Shown: positions 1-5,487 of the stretch, in pieces
How positions within the stretch are numbered: position 1 is the first letter of the stretch
Layout of the letters: each line of letters opens with the position of its first letter
Assembly (NCBI GenBank): GCA_003694875.1
Contig: RFJN01000477.1
Location: 1-9,297 of the forward strand
Reading direction: 5' to 3'
From: Planctomycetota bacterium
GTDB lineage: Bacteria; Planctomycetota; J058; J103
Length of the DNA stretch: 9,297 nt
Position numbers and translations under genes: made by a program
Notes under the pieces: model-generated
Seen by the model: the letters and a program-made list of their open reading frames with translations, nothing else
The model's database searches: none
Told to the model about the DNA's origin: nothing

Positions 1-479
1 CAGCGCCAGCGCAGCCGTTCGAGCTCGATCGTGCGCGGCAGCCGACGTGCATCGAAGCCCGGCGCCGAAGGCTCGGCGGACGGCGATCCCAGGCTCCCGA
101 TCGGGCCGGTGAGCTCGAGCTCGAGGTCGCCGATCCGCACCGACTCGACCGCGTCACGCCCCACGAGCACGTCCCCGAGCTGGAGATCGACGCCCGCAGC
201 CTGCGCCCGCAGTGCCGCGCCCTCCGCTCCGAGCCGCACCCCCGCGAGTTGCATGCGCCCGCTGCGCCAGTCGAGCCTCGCCGCGCCCACTTGCAGCTCA
301 TGCCCTGCGAGCCGCGCCGCGAGCCGCAGCGACGTGGGCAACCACAGCACGGCGGCGGCAGCGAACAGAAGCGCAGCGATCCCGAGACCGGCGAACACGC
401 GCCAGCACCGGCGCCGGCGGTTCGTACGAGCACGCCGCCCTGCTTCCGACTCGCTCACAGCGCCTCGCTCCGCGTCCAT
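1..479 (-). CDS. AsmA/TamB-like membrane-anchored envelope protein, N-terminal part (runs off window)
   Basis: The visible part is 159 residues with no stop before the window edge, so the C-terminus is missing. A basic cytoplasmic start (arginine run around residues 15-27) leads into one hydrophobic helix (about 27-47, GLGIAALLFAAAAVLWL). After it comes a segment of the form LDWRSGRMQLAGVRLG (69-84), then alternating hydrophobic and polar strands. This is how AsmA, TamB and DUF748-type proteins begin: an inner-membrane anchor, then a long periplasmic beta-groove thought to carry lipids between membranes. The gene lies 53 nt downstream of the second GTPase on the same strand and is probably in its operon. 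The start is uncertain. The ATG at 479 has no good ribosome site, while the in-frame GTG at 458 has GAGG 4 nt and GGAG 9 nt upstream and would give a protein beginning MSESEAGRR. The family call rests on architecture and short patterns only; another single-pass periplasmic protein is possible. Confidence 0.6.
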   Translation of the reverse strand, partial: MDAERGAVSESEAGRRARTNRRRRCWRVFAGLGIAALLFAAAAVLWLPTSLRLAARLAGHELQVGAARLDWRSGRMQLAGVRLGAEGAALRAQAAGVDLQLGDVLVGRDAVESVRIGDLELELTGPIGSLGSPSAEPSAPGFDARRLPRTIELERLRWR

Positions 480-532
480 GCCACCGCTCGCATGGTAGTG
501 CAGCCGCCTGTGCGCGTCAGCACCGCGCACGC

Positions 533-2197
533 TCAGGCCGGCGCGTCGTGGCGCAGTTCGGGGGGAAGATCGATCCCGCCGGTACGCCAGCGCTCGAGCT
601 GCGTCTCCCGTTCGCGAAGCGCCCGGAATCGGGCCGCCGCCTCCCGCAACTGACGTGCGAGCCGGCTCGGCCGTTCGGCGAGACGTTGCGCGGCGCTCTC
701 CTCGTCCGTCGTCCCGGCCGGCTCGCGCTGCGCCCGCCACAGGCCCGCGGCGACGAGCACCCCGTACTGCGCGAAGAGCACGGCCGCGAGCAGCAACAGC
801 AGCGCCACCACGAGCCCGAGCCCGACGTCGTCGCCGCGCCAGAGCCGGCGCGCCAGCACGGCCGCCGCGGCCGCGATCCCCAGCGCGGGCAGCACGTTGA
901 GCGCCACCGCACGCGCCGGGCCCGGCGGGGCGGCCGCCGGTGGCCGTGCTTCGGTCTCCAGCGACGCCAGCGCCTGCGCCGCGCGTCGCTCAGAACTCTC
1001 GGTCTCCAGCTCTGCACCGATCGCGCCCACCGATCGCGCCACGGCGTCGGTCTCCTGGTCCGCACGCACGAGCGCCGACTCGATCCGCAGCCGGAGTTCG
1101 GCGCTCTCCGGCTTGTCGAGCCCGTGCGCCGGCCGCGACACGAGCACGCGACGCACAAGCCGGCAGAACAGCGCCCACGGGCCGCCGGCCGCCATGCCCT
1201 GCTCGAGCGGGCGACGGCGCGCGAGCGTTCGCGAAGCTCGCCAGCGCGCCTCGGCACGCTGCTGCGCGAGGACCGATCGCAGTCGCTGGGCGATCGCCTC
1301 GAGCTGCCCGGCGGCCTGCTCGAGCCGCTCGGCGCGCGTCTCGAGCCGCTCGCCGTCACCGAGCGAAAGCTCGAGCTCGCGCAGCCACCCCCGACAGTGC
1401 GCGATCATGCCGCTGTGCTTGATCGCGCGCACCCGTTCGGCGTGCAGCCGACGCCGCAACAGCGCGTCGAGCTGCGGCAGCGCGCCGGGCTCTTCGCGCT
1501 CGCGCGCGCTCACCGCAAGCAGCTTCGGGTTGCGAAACCCGTAGCGGCGCAGCACCTCGCGGAAGTCGTCGAGCAGCTCCTCGCGCAGCCCCGGCAGGAT
1601 CCGGTCGATCTGGTTCATGACAAACACGAAGTACTGCCGGCCCTTGAGCGCCCCCACGAGTTCGCACGCCGCGAGGTCCTTGTACTTCTCGGGGCTCGTC
1701 ACATACAGCACGAGGTCGACCCGGGGCAGGAAGCGCTCCACGAGCGCGCGGTGCTCGAGCACGATCGAATCGATGTCGGGCGCGTCGACCACCACCTTGT
1801 TGCGCAGCGCGTCGGCACGGTGGCCGACGAGCGTGATCCGGTCTCCGAAGCCGTCGACGATCGGCAGCACGTCGCAGCCCTCGTGGTGGTAAAGCTGCAG
1901 CCGGTCGGTGTGCGCGCGCCGGGCGTGCGAGACCTCGACCACGGGCTCGCGCGCGAGCGCGTTGAGCAGCGACGACTTGCCCACGCCCGTGCCGCCGAGC
2001 AAGAGCACCACGAGCGGCTGCTCGAGCGCGTCGAGCCGCGTCTCGAGCTCGGTCAGTCGCGCCCCGACGGTATCGGCGCCGGGCCAGCCCGACAGCGGCA
2101 ACGGCGGCAACAGCAGCCGCCCGGTCTGCTCGAGCCAGGCGCGCAGCGACGACAGCGGCTGTGGCCCCGCCCCGCTTCCCTCGCGCTCCTCAGACAC
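533..2197 (-). CDS. Dynamin-like GTPase with C-terminal two-helix membrane segment (second of a tandem pair)
   Basis: A 554-residue GTPase. The P-loop GGTGVGKSS is at 68-76, the G3 motif reads DAPDIDS (138-144), the G4 motif is NQID (195-198), and AVSARE (228-233) fits G5. TSPEKYKD (167-174) is nearly identical to a segment in the upstream GTPase. A helical, probably coiled-coil stretch (about 280-320) follows. Two hydrophobic helices at about 420-440 and 448-476 probably insert in the inner membrane, and the tail (485-545) is charged and helical. This order (GTPase, helical stalk, membrane hairpin, helix) is typical of bacterial dynamin-like proteins, which remodel membranes with GTP. The start is GTG at 2197, inside the end of the upstream gene, with GAGG 6 nt before it, which suggests translational coupling. 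The G3 glycine is replaced by aspartate and the G4 lysine by glutamine, as in the partner. The exact cellular role cannot be read from the sequence. Confidence 0.88.
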   Translation of the reverse strand: MSEEREGSGAGPQPLSSLRAWLEQTGRLLLPPLPLSGWPGADTVGARLTELETRLDALEQPLVVLLLGGTGVGKSSLLNALAREPVVEVSHARRAHTDRLQLYHHEGCDVLPIVDGFGDRITLVGHRADALRNKVVVDAPDIDSIVLEHRALVERFLPRVDLVLYVTSPEKYKDLAACELVGALKGRQYFVFVMNQIDRILPGLREELLDDFREVLRRYGFRNPKLLAVSAREREEPGALPQLDALLRRRLHAERVRAIKHSGMIAHCRGWLRELELSLGDGERLETRAERLEQAAGQLEAIAQRLRSVLAQQRAEARWRASRTLARRRPLEQGMAAGGPWALFCRLVRRVLVSRPAHGLDKPESAELRLRIESALVRADQETDAVARSVGAIGAELETESSERRAAQALASLETEARPPAAAPPGPARAVALNVLPALGIAAAAAVLARRLWRGDDVGLGLVVALLLLLAAVLFAQYGVLVAAGLWRAQREPAGTTDEESAAQRLAERPSRLARQLREAAARFRALRERETQLERWRTGGIDLPPELRHDAPA

Positions 2198-4007
2198 CGG
2201 CCGCCTCGATCTCGTCGCACAGCCGCTCGAGCCGTCCGAGATCGCTCTCGCTCGCGACCTCGCGCACCGCCTCGAGAAACGGCTCGATCAGCACCGTCTC
2301 GCACACCCGGCGAAAGCGCTCGAGCCGCGCGCGCTCGAAGCGCTCGCGCCAGCGTCGCAGCCGCAGGTGCTCGAGCGCCGCGATGCCGTAGCCCGCTCCG
2401 AGCACGCCCCCCGGAAACCACAGCACGTCCCAGCCGCCGAGCCCGCCGGTCGCGAGCGCGAGCCCCACCCCGCCCGCGAGCTTCCACACGGCGGCGAGCG
2501 CACGCCCCGCCGGCCCGACCGGAAGCCGTTCGGTGTCGGGATCCGGCACCGTCTCGAGCAGCCGCCGGCCCTCGTCGCCGCGCTCGGCGCGCTGCGCCTC
2601 GAACGCCGTCTCGACCGCGCGCTCGTAGCGTTCGAGATCGTCGTCGCCGAAGAAGCGGTGCAGCAGCGCGAGCGCGAGCTGCGAGTGGGTGGCCTGCGCA
2701 CGCAGCCGCGCGTCGATCCGAGAACGCAGCAGCAGCGCGAGCTGCTGCACACGCACCAGATCCTGCGCGTCGCGCTCGGCACGAAACGCCTCCCAGTCCT
2801 CGGGCGGCCGGGCGCTGTCGAGCGAGTCGGCGAACAGCCGCGTGAGCGACCGGCCCGACCAGGCGGGCAACTGGCGCACGAGCGCGCGCGTCTGGCCGGC
2901 AGCCGCGGCCCTCGGCGCGGGGATCCAGCGGTGCAGCTCGCTCGCGGCGAGTCGACGGCGCAGCGCCAACGCACTCTCGGGAAACGGCAGCGCCGCGCTC
3001 GCGCGGTACTCTCCCTCGGCGCGTGCGAGCTGCGCGAGCGCCTCCTCGACGATCTTCTGCTTGGTGCGCGCCTCGGCGCGCGTCGTCTCGATCAGCTCCC
3101 GCACCCCGCCGAGCAGCGACGCGAGCCCCGCGCGCATGGTGCGACGCTTGATCTCCAGCCGCCGGCGCGTGTCGAGAAAGGGCTGCACCAGCTCGGTCAC
3201 CCGCGGGCGCAACGTCACCTCGGGGTGGCGCTCGCGCACCAGCGGAACGAAGCCGCCGAGCTTCACCCCGGCGAGCTGACCACCGAGATCGTCCACGATC
3301 GTGTTGTAGATGATCTCGTCCTCGACCTGGTTGAACAGCAGCACGACGCGCTTCTTGTGCCCGAGCACCTCGCGAATCGCCTCGACGAGCACCCGGTCCT
3401 TGTACTTCTGTGGCGTCGTGACGAACAGGCACACGTCCGCGAGGGTGAGCACGACCTCGGCCGCCGCCCGGTTGCGCCGCTCGACCGAGTCGAGGTCGGG
3501 CGAGTCGACGATCGCCACCGACTGCAGCTCCCGCCGCTCGTGGAACGACAGATACAGAAGCGGCTCGTCGCTCGGGACGGTGAGCTGCACGGGGCTCTCG
3601 AGTTCGACACACCGCGCGCCGGGAAAGATCTCGCCGCCGAGCATGCGCTCGCGCCAGCGGCGGTGCAGGTAGAGGAACGGGTGTTTGGTGGCGCCGGCGG
3701 TCACCCGCGTCTCGGTGAGCAGCATCCCCGCAAGGGCGTTGACCACGGTGCTCTTGCCCGTGTTCGTGCCCCCGCAGACCGCCACGAACAGTGGCAGCTT
3801 CATGTCGGCCGACAGCTCGGGCACGATCTTGCCGTCGAGCAGCGCGAGCGCCCGACGGCGCAGTGCGTCGAAGCGCTCGCCGAGCTCGGTGCCCTCCATG
3901 CAACGCAGCTCGCGCAATGCGGTGGCGAGCTCGCGCGTCCGGGACAGCAGCGCCCCGCTCGCGTCTCCCGTCTCGGCCGGCGGCTCTCGTCGCTTCACGG
4001 TCGCCAT
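2190..4007 (-). CDS. Dynamin-like GTPase (first of a tandem pair)
   Basis: A 605-residue GTPase that opens the minus-strand operon. The P-loop GGTNTGKST is at 79-87. A plausible G2 threonine lies in TAGATKHP (103-110). G3 reads DSPDLDS (168-174) and G4 reads NQVED (226-230). TTPQKYKD (197-204) matches the same place in the downstream GTPase. Residues about 284-335 are strongly helical and charged, fitting a coiled-coil stalk. Near the C-terminus a glycine-rich hydrophobic hairpin (about 503-546, with GGVGLALATGGLGG) could dip into a membrane. It is shorter and less hydrophobic than the two helices of the partner. A basic helical tail follows. Bacterial dynamins are often encoded as such unequal pairs that assemble together on membranes, and joint action is inferred here. 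The ATG at 4007 lacks a Shine-Dalgarno sequence and lies 8 nt after a plausible -10 box, so the mRNA may be leaderless. Confidence 0.88.
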   Translation of the reverse strand: MATVKRREPPAETGDASGALLSRTRELATALRELRCMEGTELGERFDALRRRALALLDGKIVPELSADMKLPLFVAVCGGTNTGKSTVVNALAGMLLTETRVTAGATKHPFLYLHRRWRERMLGGEIFPGARCVELESPVQLTVPSDEPLLYLSFHERRELQSVAIVDSPDLDSVERRNRAAAEVVLTLADVCLFVTTPQKYKDRVLVEAIREVLGHKKRVVLLFNQVEDEIIYNTIVDDLGGQLAGVKLGGFVPLVRERHPEVTLRPRVTELVQPFLDTRRRLEIKRRTMRAGLASLLGGVRELIETTRAEARTKQKIVEEALAQLARAEGEYRASAALPFPESALALRRRLAASELHRWIPAPRAAAAGQTRALVRQLPAWSGRSLTRLFADSLDSARPPEDWEAFRAERDAQDLVRVQQLALLLRSRIDARLRAQATHSQLALALLHRFFGDDDLERYERAVETAFEAQRAERGDEGRRLLETVPDPDTERLPVGPAGRALAAVWKLAGGVGLALATGGLGGWDVLWFPGGVLGAGYGIAALEHLRLRRWRERFERARLERFRRVCETVLIEPFLEAVREVASESDLGRLERLCDEIEAAGV

Positions 4008-4015
4008 GGTGGCTC

Positions 4016-4044
4016 ATGCTACCAGCGCCCTCCGGCACTGTCGC
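4016..4044 (-). promoter_or_regulatory. Putative sigma70-type promoter for the GTPase operon
   Basis: On the minus strand, GCGACA (4044-4039) and TAGCAT (4021-4016) are separated by exactly 17 nt. Each matches 4 of 6 bases of the -35 and -10 consensus. The -10 box ends 8 nt before the ATG at 4007, so transcription would begin at or next to the start codon. This agrees with the absence of a ribosome-binding site there. It is a prediction by eye only. Confidence 0.4.
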
Positions 4045-4061
4045 TCCGGCGGGGCCGCCCC

Positions 4062-4090
4062 TTGTCGCGCGCGCCCGGGCCCCCTACCCT
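4062..4090 (+). promoter_or_regulatory. Putative sigma70-type promoter for menC
   Basis: TTGTCG (4062-4067) and TACCCT (4085-4090) are separated by 17 nt. The -35 box matches 4 of 6 consensus bases. The -10 box keeps the most conserved first, second and last positions. Transcription would start near 4097 and give a leader of about 25 nt. The layout repeats at the surface-protein gene (5355-5383), which raises confidence a little. Confidence 0.45.
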
Positions 4091-4107
4091 CGCCCTCCAC
4101 CGCGCGT

Positions 4108-4113
4108 GGGAGG
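4108..4113 (+). promoter_or_regulatory. Shine-Dalgarno site of menC
   Basis: GGGAGG lies 8 nt before the GTG at 4122. This fixes the start of menC although the reading frame is open far upstream (to 1908). The homology to the enzyme family also begins at this GTG. Confidence 0.75.
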
Positions 4114-4121
4114 ACAGGACG

Positions 4122-5237
4122 GTGCGCATCGAACGGATCGAGCTGCGTTCGCTGGTCATGCCGCTGCGAGCTGGATTCGAGACCAGCTTCGGGCGGGTGG
4201 CGAGCCGCGAGATGGTGATCGTGGCGCTGCATGCGGACCGTCTCGTGGGCTGGGGCGAGGCGCCGGTGGCCGACCGGCCGCACTACTCCCCCGAGACCGC
4301 GAGCACCGCCATGGACGTGCTCGCCCACCACATGGCGCCGGCGATCGTCGGGCGCGGCTTCGAGACCCCCGGGCAACTGCTCGACGCGATCGCGTTCGTG
4401 CGGGGCCACCACATGGCGCGTGCGGCACTCGAGTGGGCGTGGTGGGACCTCGACGCGAAGCGGCGCGGGATCTCGCTCGCCGCAGCACTCGGGGCCGAGC
4501 GGGAGCGCGTGCCGGTCGGCGTCAGCCTCGGCATCCCCGCCGGCGACGATCTCGGCGCGCTGCTCGCCGAGGTGCACCGGCGCGTCGAGCAGGGCTACCA
4601 CCGGGTCAAGCTCAAGATCCGGCCCGGCTTCTCGCGCGAGCCGGTCGCCGCGGTGCGCGAGCGCTGGCCGGAGCTCGCGCTGTGCGTGGACGGCAACGGC
4701 GGGTTCCGCCCCGAGCACACCCCGGAACTCGCCGCCCTCGACCCGTTCGATCTCCTGTTCATCGAGCAGCCGCTCGCCCACGACGATCTGCTCGAACATG
4801 CGCGACTGCGCCGCCGGATCGCCACGCCGATCTGCCTCGACGAGAGCCTCTCTTCCCCCGCGGCCCTCGACGCCGCACTCGCGCTCGGGTCGCTCGACGT
4901 CATCAACCTGAAGTCGGGGCGCGTGGGCGGGGTCAGCGCCGCGCGCTCGATCCTGCGCACCGCGCGCGAACGGCGCGTCGAGCTGTGGTGCGGGGGCATG
5001 CTCGAGACCGGGATCGGGCGCGCGGCCCACGTGGCGCTCGCCGCGTGCCCCGGCTTCACGCAGCCCGGGGACCTGTCCGCCTCCGAGCGCTACTACGAGG
5101 AGGATCTCGTCGAGCCCGCCTTCACCCTCGATGCCGACGGCTGTCTGCGCGTGCCCGACGGACCGGGCATCGGCGTCGAGGTCCGAGGTGACCGGCTCGA
5201 GCGCGCCACGCGTCGGCACCTCGTGATCGAGCCCTGA
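4122..5237 (+). CDS. menC: o-Succinylbenzoate synthase / N-succinylamino acid racemase (MenC, enolase superfamily)
   Basis: A 371-residue enzyme, the usual length for the NSAR/OSBS subfamily. It should dehydrate SHCHC to o-succinylbenzoate in menaquinone synthesis in the cytoplasm; some members also racemise N-succinylamino acids. The N-terminal capping domain (about 1-125) includes VGWGEAPVA (42-50). The barrel carries KLKI with lysines K163 and K165, metal ligands D190 (CVDGNGG), E215 (FIEQPL) and D240 (CLDES), and the opposing lysine K264 (NLKSGR). WCGGMLETGIGR (289-300) and PGDLSASERYYEED (315-328) are strong family signatures. All catalytic residues are present. The GTG start has a good ribosome site 8 nt upstream. 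The gene stands alone: it diverges from the GTPases, and no other men gene is visible. The arginine three residues after K264 (R267) leaves racemase activity possible, so the physiological substrate is not settled by sequence. Confidence 0.93.
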   Translation: MRIERIELRSLVMPLRAGFETSFGRVASREMVIVALHADRLVGWGEAPVADRPHYSPETASTAMDVLAHHMAPAIVGRGFETPGQLLDAIAFVRGHHMARAALEWAWWDLDAKRRGISLAAALGAERERVPVGVSLGIPAGDDLGALLAEVHRRVEQGYHRVKLKIRPGFSREPVAAVRERWPELALCVDGNGGFRPEHTPELAALDPFDLLFIEQPLAHDDLLEHARLRRRIATPICLDESLSSPAALDAALALGSLDVINLKSGRVGGVSAARSILRTARERRVELWCGGMLETGIGRAAHVALAACPGFTQPGDLSASERYYEEDLVEPAFTLDADGCLRVPDGPGIGVEVRGDRLERATRRHLVIEP

Positions 5238-5281
5238 GCGGGGTCGACGGCGACGCACAGACGACCACCTGAGGCGATCGG

Positions 5282-5309
5282 GGCGCCGCCCACACCGCGC
5301 GGCGGCGCC
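5282..5309 (+). terminator. GC-rich hairpin after menC, possible terminator without U-tract
   Basis: GGCGCCGCC (5282-5290) pairs perfectly with GGCGGCGCC (5301-5309) around a 10-nt loop, giving a 9-bp all-GC stem that begins 45 nt after the menC stop. It is followed by GCAACACCACCC and not by a run of T, so it is not a classic intrinsic terminator. It may act as a U-less terminator or only protect the 3' end. Confidence 0.45.
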
Positions 5310-5354
5310 GCAACACCACCCTGCGCCGCGTCTGGGGAGCCCACGCCGCCAAGG

Positions 5355-5383
5355 TTGCCGAACGTCTGTTCGGAGGGTACGCT
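5355..5383 (+). promoter_or_regulatory. Putative sigma70-type promoter of the large surface-protein gene
   Basis: TTGCCG (5355-5360) and TACGCT (5378-5383) are 17 nt apart. The boxes resemble those before menC (TTGTCG and TACCCT, also 17 nt apart). Transcription would begin near 5390 and give a leader of about 98 nt. A 6-bp inverted repeat overlaps the -35 box and fills most of the spacer, which is a typical repressor position. Confidence 0.45.
5358..5373. promoter_or_regulatory. Perfect inverted repeat, LexA-like (GAAC-N4-GTTC) operator candidate
   Basis: CCGAAC-GTCT-GTTCGG is a perfect 6-bp palindrome with a 4-nt centre. Its core GAAC-N4-GTTC is the SOS-box form bound by LexA in Firmicutes, Actinobacteria and some other phyla. 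It sits across the -35 box and spacer of the predicted promoter, so a bound dimer would block RNA polymerase. An 8-base match can arise by chance in a window this size, so this is only a candidate. Confidence 0.35.
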
Positions 5384-5394
5384 TGAGCAGTTAT

Positions 5395-5454
5395 CGGGCT
5401 CGGCGGGACGGTCTTCTCTTGGGCGCACCCAGCGATCAACGTTCGGGCAGCCCG
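5395..5454 (+). other. Potentially structured 5' leader of the surface-protein mRNA
   Basis: CGGGCT (5395-5400) can pair with AGCCCG (5449-5454). The enclosed segment holds a second hairpin, TGGG-CGCA-CCCA (5420-5431), extendable by one G-T pair. This would form a folded leader that ends about 30 nt before the start codon. It matches no riboswitch family that I recognise, and stems of this length are common by chance in GC-rich DNA. Confidence 0.25.
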
Positions 5455-5472
5455 GGCCGACTCGCGCAAGAA

Positions 5473-5480
5473 GGGAGAGG
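5473..5480 (+). promoter_or_regulatory. Shine-Dalgarno site of the surface-protein gene
   Basis: The purine run GGGAGAGG ends 7 nt before the GTG at 5488. This favours that start over the in-frame ATGs at 5494 and 5503, although the signal peptide would work from any of them. Confidence 0.65.
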
Positions 5481-5487
5481 TCGAATC

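Noticed and set aside
112..134. Short GAGCTC/CTCGAG-rich palindromic run, repeated in weaker form through the GTPase genes
   Set aside because: It is explained by alternating Glu-Leu codons (GAG and CTC) in helical or strand-rich protein segments. Spacing is irregular and no repeat unit is conserved.
212..2845. Open frame of 877 codons on the plus strand across the GTPase genes
   Set aside because: The product is a low-complexity Arg/Ala/Pro/His protein. The opposite strand encodes two proteins with clear P-loops over the same DNA.
2053..4038. Minus-strand frame of 661 codons overlapping the first GTPase, starting upstream of it
   Set aside because: The composition is Arg/Ala-rich without motifs. 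The GTPase frame carries P-loop, G3 and G4 in order.
1908..4121. Plus-strand extension of about 740 codons fused in frame before menC
   Set aside because: Only the last 371 codons resemble a protein family, and a good ribosome site precedes the GTG at 4122. The earlier part is antisense to the first GTPase.
5250..5362. Possible c-di-GMP (GEMM) riboswitch, because of GACGCACAG and GGTTGCCGA
   Set aside because: The conserved core (GGGCAAACC and the GAAA-capped helix with GGGACGCAAAGCC) is missing, and a terminator-like hairpin occupies the middle.
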